Origin: Posidoniimonas polymericola
GTDB taxonomy: Bacteria; Planctomycetota; Planctomycetia; Pirellulales; Lacipirellulaceae
Direction: 5' to 3'
Assembly: GCF_007859935.1 (NCBI RefSeq)
Contig: NZ_SJPO01000010.1
Coordinates: 62,001 to 126,000 of the forward strand
Length of the DNA stretch: 64,000 nt
Part shown: positions 28,386-40,420 of the stretch, one piece after another
Position numbering within the stretch: position 1 is the stretch's first letter
Layout: each line of letters opens with the position of its first letter
Translations under genes and position numbers: made by a program
Notes under the pieces: generated by a model
Told to the model about the DNA's origin: nothing
What the model saw: only the letters and a program-made list of their open reading frames with translations
Database searches by the model: none

Positions 28386-28619
28386 CGAGCCCCGGGCAGC
28401 CGAAGCCTAAATAATAGGCACATTCGGTATAAGCAAATGGCCAACTCTAGCGTGGCTAACGGTTGGGCCGCGTTTGGGGCCAACCTCGGCCTCCGCTGGG
28501 TCTGCGCTGGGCCTGGCGGTTTTCCTGCGCGACTTTGCCAAGATCTCCCCCAGGCGGGCGAAGTCCCAATCGAATAAGCTAGACAGCCAGCCCCCGACCC
28601 CTCCACACAGGCCAACCAT
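28386..28619. other. gap upstream of the small membrane protein gene
   Basis: No gene is visible. The stretch around 28380-28450 is AT-richer than its surroundings and includes the argH promoter region. GGGCCGCGTTTGGGGCCAACCTCGGCC-like repeats near 28468-28500 are short and GC-rich. No recognisable element was found. Confidence 0.35.
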
Positions 28620-28922
28620 ATGCTCCCCATGCTCGCCCAAGAAGCCTCGCTCGCCGAGCAGGTCTCCATGAACGGGAGCCTCACCCCGGACCAGGTCTTC
28701 GTGCTGCTGATCGTCGGCATCGGCTGCGTGACGGCGGCGCTGATTGTGGTGTTCTGCGTCTTCTCGGGTCTGGTCGCCTCGCTGCAGAAGAGCCGGATGG
28801 AGATCGACCTGAAGCACGAGATGCTCGACCGCGGCATGTCGGCCGACGAGATCGCCACCGTGGTCAAGGCGAGCAAGCCGACCGACTTCCTCGAGCGGCT
28901 GGCCGACCGCCGGCGGTGCTAG
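28620..28922 (+). CDS. small single-pass membrane protein, 100 aa
   Basis: A 100-residue protein with one hydrophobic segment (about 26-48: VFVLLIVGIGCVTAALIVVFCVF) and a charged cytoplasmic tail. The tail has KSRMEIDLKHEMLDRGMSADEIATVVKAS, a pattern seen in small planctomycete and gammaproteobacterial membrane proteins of unknown function. Start is the ATG at 28620; a second ATG three codons later is also possible. No SD is obvious. No function is assigned. Confidence 0.6.
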   Translation: MLPMLAQEASLAEQVSMNGSLTPDQVFVLLIVGIGCVTAALIVVFCVFSGLVASLQKSRMEIDLKHEMLDRGMSADEIATVVKASKPTDFLERLADRRRC

Positions 28923-28950
28923 TGTTCTTTCCTGCAGCAGGTGCTCTAGG

Positions 28951-29111
28951 CCCGGCGTTTACGCCGGGTCGTGGGAGTCGCTATCACCCCATCAGGCCCG
29001 TTCACGGGCCTTCCGTCCCGGCGGCTTGAGCCCGTTGGCCCTGCTGGAGCCCCGTGAACGGGGCTCCAGCAGCGGAGTGTGACCAGGCAAACCCCGGCAT
29101 GAATGCCGGGG
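28951..29111. repeat. array of four short perfect hairpins
   Basis: Four hairpins sit in 160 bases: CCCGGCG/CGCCGGG with loop TTTA (28951-28968); GGCCCG/CGGGCC with loop TTCA (28995-29010); a 14-bp perfect stem at 29041-29054 and 29059-29072 with loop TGAA; and CCCCGGCAT/ATGCCGGGG (29092-29111). The TTCA and TGAA loops are reverse complements, so hairpins two and three share a family in opposite orientation. There is no open frame. This is an extragenic repeat of REP or transposon-remnant type; the function is unknown. Confidence 0.7.
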
Positions 29112-29249
29112 CTAATCGTGCCGGGGATCCAACACGGCAGGTGTTTTCTCGGCTTTTTTCAGAATCGCCGCGGTTCGATCGGCGATAATCGGCCTCGGTA
29201 CAGGTAGCGGCAAGGGTTCCAAACGCCGCGACGCACCCTGGAGAGCCCG

Positions 29250-32201
29250 ATGCCGACCACTGCCAGACGCCTGCTGACCAGCGCGCGGACACGCCGCACC
29301 ACCGCCAGCCCGATCTCCGCGACCGACGGCGAGCTGTTGATGCGGTTCCGCCGCGGCGGCGACCCCCAAGCCCTGGCCGAGATCCTCGACCGCCACGCCG
29401 CGATGGTGTGGGGCGTCTGCCGCAACGTGCTGCACCGCGAGGCCGACGCGCAGGACGCGTTCCAGGCGACCTTCCTGATCCTGCTCCGCCGCGCCGACAG
29501 CATCCGGGCGAGCGAGTCGGCCGCTGGCTGGCTGTACCGGGTCGCCCTCCGCGCGGCGTGTGACGCCCGCCGCGCCCGGCTGCGCCGCCGCGAGGCGCCG
29601 CTCGACGACGAGCCGCTGCAGCCCGAGCCGGCGTTCCCCGACATCGAGCGCCGGCAACTTTCCGCCGCGCTGATGGAGGAGCTGCGTGCTCTTCCTGACA
29701 AGTACCAGACGCCGCTCGTGCTGCGGTACCTAGAAGGCCTCAGCCGCCAGGAGATCGCCGACCAGCTCGACACCACGGTCGCCACCGTGCAGGGCCAGCT
29801 GGTCCGCGGCAAGCGGCAGCTCCGCTCGCGGCTGATCCGCCGCGGCGTGTCGCTCTCGGTGGCGATGGGCGTGCTGGCCGCCAGCCGCCCGGCCGAGGCG
29901 GCGCCGGTCGGCCCGGTGCTCAGCTCCGGCGGCGCGATCGCGTCGCACTCGGTGATCGTCCAACAACTGACCCTCAGCGGAGCCCGCTCGATGATGATGG
30001 CAGCCTACGCCAAGCCCCTGGCCGTCGCCGCGACGATCGCGATCGCCGCGTTGGTGGCCACTGCCGAAGACCAATCAACCCTAGCGTCAAACGCTGTGGC
30101 GGGGCCCGCGTCGAATCTCACCGTGCAACTCGACGCCACGCCGGTGGATGCCGACGAAGGGGCTTCGGTCGCCATGACGCTACCCGCGGCGCCGATCGTC
30201 GAGGCGGACGCTGCCGAACCCGTCGACGCCACGCCCGTCGCCGTCACTCAAGCCGAACCCACCGGCGCCAATCGAGACGCCGACCAAGACGCAGCCGCTC
30301 CGCAGCAGGAACTCGTCGACGTGTACCGCCACTTGGTCGAAATGGTCCGCCAGCAGCACGAGCAGGGAGTCGCGTCCACACTCGCACTGCTCACGGCCGA
30401 ACGGCGTTACGCCTCGGCCGTGGCAGAGCTGCACCAGATCCACGGTGAGCGAGAGGAGGCACTTCGCCAGCTCAAGGTCGCGGTCGACCTAGCGGAGCGG
30501 CGTTCGGAACTAATGCAACATGCCGCCCAGTCGGGCGAGCCGGCGAGCATCGACGACCAGTTTGACGCCGCCGAGCAGCTGACGCGGGCGAAGCAGGCGT
30601 TGGTGGCGGCCCAGCAGCAAATGGTCGCTAACGCCGAGGCCCTCGAGGCCCAAGCCCGGGCGGTAGAGATGCAGCGGCGGATGGGGGAGTTGCAGAACCA
30701 ATCGGCGGAACTGCGGGAGACGAACCCCAAGCAACCGTCGTCGGCAAGGCAGGCAGAGGATATGGAGTTGCTCGCCGCCTTGGCGGCGGATTCGAAGTAC
30801 CAGTACCTACAGCAAAAAAAGCAGTCTTACGAGCAGTACTTGGCGGACATGAAAGCAATGAGCGGGGTGGGCGAGCACAAGTTCCGCCAGATTCAGAAGC
30901 AGGCCGACGCCGTTTCCGATCAGCTTGCGGCGTATCGAGCCCAGTTCGAGGCAGCGCTGCGAGCGAAGGATCTCGGAGGACGCACAGGAAGCGATCCGGA
31001 GGGGCGAGAGATTGAAGCGATGCCGGTCGTGCCGGAGCGCGATCAGTACGGGCCCGAATCGACGATGAAGCAGGGGAACTGGAACGCCGAGCACGAACCG
31101 TCGGAGCTAGATCCGAAGGGCTGGGCCGTCATCGCTGATCTGCGGCTCGGAGAGCACATGCCGGTGCTGCTGCCCGGCGATCCGCGGCCTCGCCCGCACA
31201 TGAAGCTCGTCCGCATGGCGGCGAATGGGCACGACGGTCACTTTTCGGCCCTGATGTCGGTTGTCGACCCCGGTACCGACTCAAACGGCCTCGCGGCTAA
31301 TTTGGGGGGCAACCCAACGAGAGTCGTAGTGCGTGGTGAGGTGTGCGAACTTCGACAACTTGGCCCCGGGTTGCGGCCAGAATCGGCATTGGTCCTGCTG
31401 CGCTGCGTGCGGGGGCGCACCAACACGGAACTAGAACAGGCGTTGCCAAACTACATAACGGCGACGATGGTGTTGACTAGGTCCACGCTTCGGCCGGGAG
31501 AGCAGCGACAAGTTGCAAGGCTCGAAGAACAACTCCAGGATACACAACGTCAATCCGACCGCGCTCGACTAGAAGCCGAGCACCAGAGGCAGGTTGCCGA
31601 AGAACAGGTTCGAGAGATGCGGAGCCGGCTAGAGGAGCAGGCACGCCAGATCGAGGAGCTCACCAAGCAACTCAAGTTGCAAGCTCCTGGCGATAAACCA
31701 GCGCAGCACGATGAGCCGCAGGCAGAAGCGGACCGACCCGCGCTGGAAGATCTTCCGGAGGTCGCCAACTCGAAGGTGTATGTCGTGGGAACCTACAACG
31801 GACCGGAGGACAAGCCGCTGGTGGTGCGCGTCACCAAGACAGGCGAGCCGCTCACGGTGGTGCTGAGTTCTTACTACTGGCAGGACTGGAAGCTGGAGGT
31901 CGGCGAGGGGGTCGACCTGAAGCGGGTGATCGTGGCTGGCTACAACGAGCAACGCATCGACGGCGTCATCGACGGGTTGCCGGAGGGGGTCCCGTTGGAC
32001 GTCTACACCTATTTCCCGACCAAGCACGCCCGCAACGATATTCGGCGGCCGGACGGGGTCGAAGACCGCGCCTTCTTCTGGGCCTACAAGGAGCACAGCC
32101 CTGAGTACTTCGACCTGGCCGACAAGCTGAGGCAGATCACCGGCCGAGAAATCGAGTCGTTCCAGGGCGACTACACGGCGCAGTCGTTCGAGATCAAGTA
32201 G
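29250..32201 (+). CDS. ECF sigma factor fused to a membrane segment and long coiled-coil/C-terminal domain
   Basis: A 983-residue protein. Residues 26-110 are sigma region 2 (AMVWGVCRNVLHREADAQDAFQATFLILLRR) and 135-200 region 4 with the GLSRQEIADQLDTTVATVQGQL helix-turn-helix. A hydrophobic segment at about 253-272 probably spans the membrane. Then follow Gln/Glu-rich coiled coils (about 305-490 and 745-825) and a C-terminal beta-rich domain (about 840-983) of unknown type. Planctomycete ECF sigmas with such extensions are known as a class, but the function of this one is not. The start is the ATG at 29250. It implies a sigma factor held at the membrane and released or regulated from outside. 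Confidence 0.8.
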   Translation: MPTTARRLLTSARTRRTTASPISATDGELLMRFRRGGDPQALAEILDRHAAMVWGVCRNVLHREADAQDAFQATFLILLRRADSIRASESAAGWLYRVALRAACDARRARLRRREAPLDDEPLQPEPAFPDIERRQLSAALMEELRALPDKYQTPLVLRYLEGLSRQEIADQLDTTVATVQGQLVRGKRQLRSRLIRRGVSLSVAMGVLAASRPAEAAPVGPVLSSGGAIASHSVIVQQLTLSGARSMMMAAYAKPLAVAATIAIAALVATAEDQSTLASNAVAGPASNLTVQLDATPVDADEGASVAMTLPAAPIVEADAAEPVDATPVAVTQAEPTGANRDADQDAAAPQQELVDVYRHLVEMVRQQHEQGVASTLALLTAERRYASAVAELHQIHGEREEALRQLKVAVDLAERRSELMQHAAQSGEPASIDDQFDAAEQLTRAKQALVAAQQQMVANAEALEAQARAVEMQRRMGELQNQSAELRETNPKQPSSARQAEDMELLAALAADSKYQYLQQKKQSYEQYLADMKAMSGVGEHKFRQIQKQADAVSDQLAAYRAQFEAALRAKDLGGRTGSDPEGREIEAMPVVPERDQYGPESTMKQGNWNAEHEPSELDPKGWAVIADLRLGEHMPVLLPGDPRPRPHMKLVRMAANGHDGHFSALMSVVDPGTDSNGLAANLGGNPTRVVVRGEVCELRQLGPGLRPESALVLLRCVRGRTNTELEQALPNYITATMVLTRSTLRPGEQRQVARLEEQLQDTQRQSDRARLEAEHQRQVAEEQVREMRSRLEEQARQIEELTKQLKLQAPGDKPAQHDEPQAEADRPALEDLPEVANSKVYVVGTYNGPEDKPLVVRVTKTGEPLTVVLSSYYWQDWKLEVGEGVDLKRVIVAGYNEQRIDGVIDGLPEGVPLDVYTYFPTKHARNDIRRPDGVEDRAFFWAYKEHSPEYFDLADKLRQITGREIESFQGDYTAQSFEIK

Positions 32202-32406
32202 GCCAAGACGCCGGCCCGTTGGTGAAGGATTCCCGCGTGGCGGGCGAAGCGGGCATGGCCCTTGCTAAGGAGGGCAAATTCCTTACCCCGGTAGCCGGTT
32301 GTCGACCCGCCCATCGGCGTGATAACTTGGAGCGATTTTACCCGCTCCAGCGGAGGGTCCCTGGGAAGCGTCCCCCCTCTGCCATCCGCCTTCCCCACTG
32401 CCGACC

Positions 32407-35688
<3,282 letters not shown>

Positions 35689-35701
35689 GGCGCAAGACGC
35701 G

Positions 35702-35906
35702 AGTCGAAAACGGGGACTGGCTCGAAGCGTCGAGTGGGCCGGAACCCGGGCATCGGCAGGCCGCGCCGTGCCTGTCCCCGTTTTCGACGGACCATCGAAT
35801 CACACTGTCCACCGGCGCCCCGCTTGAAAGGGGGACAGGCACGCGACCGCCGCCGCGCTTGCCCTAAGGCGAGGCCGTGCTCGGCGGTCGAGAGCCAGTC
35901 CCCGTT
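35702..35906. repeat. nested inverted repeat downstream of carB
   Basis: GTCGAAAACGGGGAC at 35703-35717 is a perfect reverse complement of GTCCCCGTTTTCGAC at 35774-35788. A further arm, AGCCAGTCCCCGTTT near 35892-35906, pairs with the first arm's AAACGGGGACTGGCT. The inner stretch CGTGCCTGTCCCC near 35767-35779 pairs with GGGGACAGGCACG near 35831-35843. Thus several mutually exclusive stems are possible within 200 bases. Such GGGGACAGGCAC repeats are common in planctomycete gaps; the role is unknown. Confidence 0.6.
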
Positions 35907-35971
35907 TCAAGCTCCCTCGGCGCTGTCATGATTAGCGGGTGAGTCGTCCTAATACTCGGAGAACCCCGGTG

Positions 35972-36745
35972 ATGGCGGCAGAGAGCCCGTTCGACGACCA
36001 CGACGAAAGTCAGTTCGTCGAGGACTGCCTGACGGAGTCTGCGTTGCCGCCGCTGCGGATCGGCCACCTGCTGCTGTGGACCGCGGTGGCGTCGGTGGTG
36101 TTCGCAGTCGTGTTCTCTTACCAGCGAACTTCCGACCAGATCGACGATCCCCGGTCGGCGCTCACGCTGATGTGGTACTTGCCGGCGAGCGCCGAGTTGT
36201 CGGCGCTGCTGGTGGTGCTGCTAGCGCGGCGGGCGGGGGTGCGAGATTGGCAGCCGGGGCACGGCCTGCTGCTGCTTAGCGGGCTCGAGGTGCTCGCCCA
36301 GCTTGTGCTGTTCGCGGTGTTTGCCGCTGCGGGTGAGGCGTCCTACTGGGTGCACTCAGTCTACCAACTGTTCCGTTTCGTGCTCGTGCTATCGGTCGGG
36401 GCGACGCTCGCCTGGCGGACGCCGGGGCGCTGGCGTTGGGTGTTCGTTTGGGCGGCGGCAGAACCGATCGCGAGGTTCTTCTCCCGACTACTGATTTACT
36501 CCTTCGTCGGCTACCAATCGGGGTACCACGGCATGGTGGCGGTTGTGTACTGCTCCATGCTGCTGCCGCAATTGGTCGCCGCTGGTTTGGTGACCGTCGG
36601 CATGCTCGGCGACCGCCGTGAGGGGAAACGCCGCCACTGGACCCACTGGATCGGTGTGGCGGGTGTCTACCTGTTTATCGTGCTGATGTTGGTCACGCTG
36701 ACGGCGGTTATGTTGGGGCCCGCACCCACTGCTGGCGACCCCTGA
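35972..36745 (+). CDS. hypothetical multi-pass membrane protein
   Basis: A 257-residue protein with six or seven membrane segments and an acidic N-terminal tail (about 1-30). Loops are Trp- and Arg-rich, e.g. WRTPGRWRWVFVWAAAEP near 150-168. I recognise no family and assign no function. The ATG at 35972 has CGGAG at 35958-35962 with good spacing and is preferred over a GTG at 35939. No operon partner is seen. Confidence 0.65.
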   Translation: MAAESPFDDHDESQFVEDCLTESALPPLRIGHLLLWTAVASVVFAVVFSYQRTSDQIDDPRSALTLMWYLPASAELSALLVVLLARRAGVRDWQPGHGLLLLSGLEVLAQLVLFAVFAAAGEASYWVHSVYQLFRFVLVLSVGATLAWRTPGRWRWVFVWAAAEPIARFFSRLLIYSFVGYQSGYHGMVAVVYCSMLLPQLVAAGLVTVGMLGDRREGKRRHWTHWIGVAGVYLFIVLMLVTLTAVMLGPAPTAGDP

Positions 36746-36924
36746 CGCACGCACGGGCGGCACGGAGTCCGGTTAGCCGGTTTAGGCGAGTCACGCCGAT
36801 TAGGCCCTGCGGCGAGCGGTTTCGGTTGGCCCGGGGCGGGGTCTAGTGCTATCCTGAAGCATGCGACGCAGCCGCTCCGCGGCCCTGGTAAAGCCCACGC
36901 TCTCTAACCCGTTCTCCTGCGCCG

Positions 36925-37563
36925 ATGCCGACCTCTTCCTACCCGCAACCAAACCGCCTGCCGGCCCGGACTCTGCTGACGGCGATTGCCGTGGCCGTAC
37001 TAAGCGGCTGCGAAACCGAAAGCAAGCCTCCCGCGCCCGTGGAGCCGCCGCGTCCGGAGGCCGAGGTCAAGTTCGACCACATCTACGACGACATCGACCG
37101 GATTGTGGGCACGGAGGACAGTTCGGCCCACGATCCTGGCCCCGCCGGGGGCGCCAACACCGAGTGGAGCCACGGCGTCGAGCGGAAATTGGTGAAGCCG
37201 ACCTCCGAGGACGAGAACTACCGCGGCACGATTACCATCACACGTCGCTACACGGTGACCATGTTCACCCACAACCGCGACCGCGACAAGGAAGACGAGA
37301 AGTCCCAGGACGACCGCGGCCGCGATGCTGCTGATAGCGGCGACGGGTCGGACAACGAATTCGAGATCCAGTTTGGTCAGCCGATGACCGACAAGGCGGC
37401 GCCGATCAGCAGCAGCTCGCCCATCAAGACCCGCGACGGCGAAGACGTCAAGGACTTCGAGCTCGAGTACATCGACGGCTCGTGGCGGCTGCTCACCAAG
37501 CCCGACCCCGAGACCGAGTCTGCTATCCAGGCGGCGTTCGAGTACGCCCTGCGGCGCCAGTAG
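36925..37563 (+). CDS. putative lipoprotein
   Basis: A 212-residue lipoprotein. The signal ends in the lipobox VAVLSGC, with the lipid-bearing Cys at about residue 29, followed by a Pro-rich linker and a domain with two charged runs. Central Glu/Asp/Lys-rich stretches (KEDEKSQDDRGRD) look disordered. It ends with SWRLLTKPDPETESAIQAAFEYALRR. The gene may be anchored in the inner leaflet of the outer membrane. Function is unknown. The start ATG at 36925 is the first with a good signal peptide. Confidence 0.65.
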   Translation: MPTSSYPQPNRLPARTLLTAIAVAVLSGCETESKPPAPVEPPRPEAEVKFDHIYDDIDRIVGTEDSSAHDPGPAGGANTEWSHGVERKLVKPTSEDENYRGTITITRRYTVTMFTHNRDRDKEDEKSQDDRGRDAADSGDGSDNEFEIQFGQPMTDKAAPISSSSPIKTRDGEDVKDFELEYIDGSWRLLTKPDPETESAIQAAFEYALRRQ

Positions 37564-37626
37564 GGGTAGGTGACCCTTGGGCCGCGGTGACCCTTCAGCG
37601 GCAGGCGGCCCTGCGCGGTCGCACGC

Positions 37627-38616
37627 CTAGCCGGCGCCGTTCCGCGAGGTCTCGAGCGTGCCCCGCTTGAACGCCTCGGCCATGGCCATCGGCACCTCGG
37701 CCTGAGCCAGCAGCACGCCGGCCCGGTTGGCCGCGACGTCGGCCTTCATCTCTTGCTCGCGGGCGATGGCGTCCGCGCGACGCTGCTCGGCAAACGCCTG
37801 AGCCTTGCGGGTGTCGGCCTCGGCCTGGTCGGCCTGCAGCCGGGCCCCGATGTTCTCGCCGATGTCGATGTCGGCGATATCGATCGAGACAATCTCAAAC
37901 GCCGTGTGCGCGTCGAGGCCCCGCTCGAGCACCGCCTTGGAGATCCGGTCGGGGTTCTCCATCACCGCCTGGTGGTCCTGAGCCGAGCCGATCGCGGTGA
38001 TGATGCCCTCGCCGACGCGGGCGATGATGGTCTCTTCGGTGGCCCCGCCGATCAGCTGCTTGAGGTTGGTGCGGACGGTCACCCGCGCGCGGATCTTGAG
38101 TTCGACGCCGCTCTTGGCGACCGCGCTGAGCGTGGTCCTGGGCGACTTCTCGGGGTCGGGGCAGTCGATCACCTTCGGGTAGACGCTCGTCTTGACGGCG
38201 TCGAGCACGTCGCGGCCGGCCAGGTCGATGGCCGCGGCGCGGTCGAAGTCGAGGTCGATGTCGGCGCGGTGTGCGGCGATCAACGCGTTGATCACCCGCG
38301 GCACGTTGCCGCCGGCCAGGTAGTGGGCCTCGAGCCGGCGGGTGGTGATGCCGGTCGCGGGGTCGCTGCCGACGCCGGCCTGGGTCGCCATGATCCGGGC
38401 GTCGACGATCGTCCGGGCGTGGACCTGGCGGAGGCTCATGAAGACCAAGTCGAACGGGTTCATCCACACATTGGACGACCATGCTTGCAGCCACAGCTTG
38501 CCGTAGCTGAAGATGAAGATGGCCAGTCCGATCAGCAGGACCACCACTATGAAGGTGACGGCCAGCGGGAGGAGGTCCCGGAGATTTTCAATCTGGGCGA
38601 GAATCGGTGCGATCAT
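37627..38616 (-). CDS. floA: flotillin-like protein FloA
   Basis: A 329-residue flotillin-like (FloA/YqfA) protein. There is an N-terminal hydrophobic segment (about 15-38), then a stretch running [34 protein letters not shown], typical of the bacterial FloA family, a SPFH-like domain and a Glu/Ala-rich C-terminal coiled coil. It marks ordered membrane microdomains and helps membrane protein assembly. The length is normal. The SD is unclear. No NfeD-type protein (the usual partner) is visible alongside. Confidence 0.9.
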   Translation of the reverse strand: MIAPILAQIENLRDLLPLAVTFIVVVLLIGLAIFIFSYGKLWLQAWSSNVWMNPFDLVFMSLRQVHARTIVDARIMATQAGVGSDPATGITTRRLEAHYLAGGNVPRVINALIAAHRADIDLDFDRAAAIDLAGRDVLDAVKTSVYPKVIDCPDPEKSPRTTLSAVAKSGVELKIRARVTVRTNLKQLIGGATEETIIARVGEGIITAIGSAQDHQAVMENPDRISKAVLERGLDAHTAFEIVSIDIADIDIGENIGARLQADQAEADTRKAQAFAEQRRADAIAREQEMKADVAANRAGVLLAQAEVPMAMAEAFKRGTLETSRNGAG

Positions 38617-38751
38617 CGGGCGTCCGTAGAGATTAGGCGTTCTTCCTGCAGCTTGATGATAGTCGATTGCGACCGGTGGGAGAAGCTTCGCCCAGCGGGC
38701 CCCGCCTGCCCAGGCCCCGTCGCGGCCGGTCGGCGGCCCGTCAGCGCCCCG

Positions 38752-39540
38752 TCACCGCTCGACCACGACGATCCAGCCGTTGGCCCGCAGCGCCCGGGCA
38801 AACCAGGGGTGGGGCAGCGCGTGCCGGCGGCGGACCTCCAGCGGGATCCAGCGGCGGACGGCCAGTTCGGCGGTGCGGAGGTCGGCGCGGAGCTCGCGCT
38901 CGCGGAAGACGTGCAGGTAGAAATTGGGCACGCCGCGGTAGGGGAAGTACTTGTCGCCCAGGTCCCAGTCGCCGCCCCGCGCGCGGGGCGAGGCGGCCGC
39001 CGCCAGGCTGCGGGCGACCCACCACGGGCCGCCGGGGTCCCAGAGGTTGAACCAGAAGTTGTGCACGTGCAGCACCAGCCGCCCGCCCGGCCGCAGGACA
39101 CGCCGCATGTGGGCCAGCGCCCGGCGCCGCATCTTCCGCTGGCGGATCATCCCCAGCGTGCTGAACAGGCACATCGCGTAGTCGACGCTCTGATCGGCCA
39201 CCGCGTCGAGCTCGGTCAGGTTGGCCTGCAGGCACTCGACCGGCAGGCGTTCGAGCTCCGCCTTCTCGCGGACGACGTCGAGCATGTTCTGCGAGAGGTC
39301 GATCGCGAGGCCGCGGTGCCCCTCCCGCACGAGCGGCAGCAGCGCCCGGCCGGTGCCGCAGCCGAGGTCCGCGACCGTGCCGGGGCGGGAGAACTCCTCA
39401 CGCAGCACCGCCTCTTCAAACTCGAACAGCGGGTTGAGGGCGTGGTAGTCGTCGTAGTCCTGCGCAACCGCGACCGACTGCGCGTAGTCCCACACGCCGC
39501 GCGGCACGCCAGGGGGCAGCTTCCATTCGGGCAGGCTCAT
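38752..39540 (-). CDS. class I SAM-dependent methyltransferase
   Basis: A 262-residue SAM-dependent methyltransferase of the Rossmann type. Motif I is VADLGCGTGRALLPL near 57-71 and the acidic second strand is GLAIDLSQNML. The conserved RVLRPGGRLVLHVHNFW follows near 151-167. The substrate is unknown. The ATG at 39540 starts MSLPEWKLPPGV; a longer frame begins 4 codons earlier at 39552. The C-terminal domain is Arg-rich. Confidence 0.8.
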   Translation of the reverse strand: MSLPEWKLPPGVPRGVWDYAQSVAVAQDYDDYHALNPLFEFEEAVLREEFSRPGTVADLGCGTGRALLPLVREGHRGLAIDLSQNMLDVVREKAELERLPVECLQANLTELDAVADQSVDYAMCLFSTLGMIRQRKMRRRALAHMRRVLRPGGRLVLHVHNFWFNLWDPGGPWWVARSLAAAASPRARGGDWDLGDKYFPYRGVPNFYLHVFRERELRADLRTAELAVRRWIPLEVRRRHALPHPWFARALRANGWIVVVER

Positions 39541-39592
39541 GCCCGGTAGCATAGGGCCGCCGGGGCACTCTCGTCAGGGGCCGACCGGACCG

Positions 39593-40267
39593 TCATCGCC
39601 CGCTGCTGCGGACGTCGCGGATGTAGTCGAGGACCTCGAGCGTGTCGAGGTAGTTGACGATCTGCAGCGACCGGAGCGGCGACCCCACGGGGCTGTAGGT
39701 CGGGTTGTTGAACGGCCGCTGCGCCGAGAGCGGCTGCACGTAGTTGGGGTATCGCCCCGCGACGCCAGTGCGCGGGACGCGGGACGGCGTTTTCAACGAC
39801 GCGGCCTCGGCGACCGACTGCCGGCGGACCGCTGAGAAGCGTTGGTTCTCTACCGCGGTCTGCTGGTGCTGACGCAGGAACTGCTGCAGCCACGCCCGGA
39901 GCTCTTCTGCGGAGAGCTTTGACAGTCGGTCTAGGTAGGCCTGCTCGACCTCGGGGGGCGACTGCCGCGAGGTGCGGAAGTACTCCTGCAGCCAAGCCAG
40001 GGCGAACTGCATCGGGGGGCTCTGCCAAACCGCCTGCCGCTCGGCGTCGTCGGCCGGAATGGGAGCGGGGCGCTGGGCGTTGTTGGGCGGGACTGCTTGC
40101 TCGCCCTCAGCCGGGGGCCCGGCGGCGGGCGCTTGGTTCGCCACGGGGACCGGGTTCGCCACGGGGACCGGGGCCTCGCCGTGGGCGACAACCCCCAGGG
40201 CGGCGAGCCAGACCAGGGCCGCCAGCGTGATTTCGAACGGCGAGACGCACATCGCGGCGGTACGCAT
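39593..40267 (-). CDS. hypothetical exported protein
   Basis: A 224-residue protein with a signal-like N-terminus (about 1-30), a Pro/Ala/Val linker with the repeat PVAN (about 32-50), and a helical body with LSKLSAEELRAWLQQFLRQHQQ near 114-135. The C-terminus is hydrophilic and ends in a helical LEVLDYIRDVRSSGR. The start is uncertain: an alternative ATG lies at 40300. No family is recognised. Confidence 0.5.
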   Translation of the reverse strand: MRTAAMCVSPFEITLAALVWLAALGVVAHGEAPVPVANPVPVANQAPAAGPPAEGEQAVPPNNAQRPAPIPADDAERQAVWQSPPMQFALAWLQEYFRTSRQSPPEVEQAYLDRLSKLSAEELRAWLQQFLRQHQQTAVENQRFSAVRRQSVAEAASLKTPSRVPRTGVAGRYPNYVQPLSAQRPFNNPTYSPVGSPLRSLQIVNYLDTLEVLDYIRDVRSSGR

Positions 40268-40420
40268 AACAGGGCGACGGATTGGAGGGCGTGTGTCCAT
40301 GTCCAGTGTACCACGTTGCTGGGGGGCGGGGCCAACAACCGGCGGCCGGCCCTACGCTTCTGGTACGCGGCTCGCGCCTGGACGTTACAGACTGGTCCGT
40401 CGGACGCTACGATTGTCGGC

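Noticed and set aside
28951-29111. Possible CRISPR-like array
   Set aside because: Stems differ in sequence and are not separated by equal spacers; there are no cas genes.
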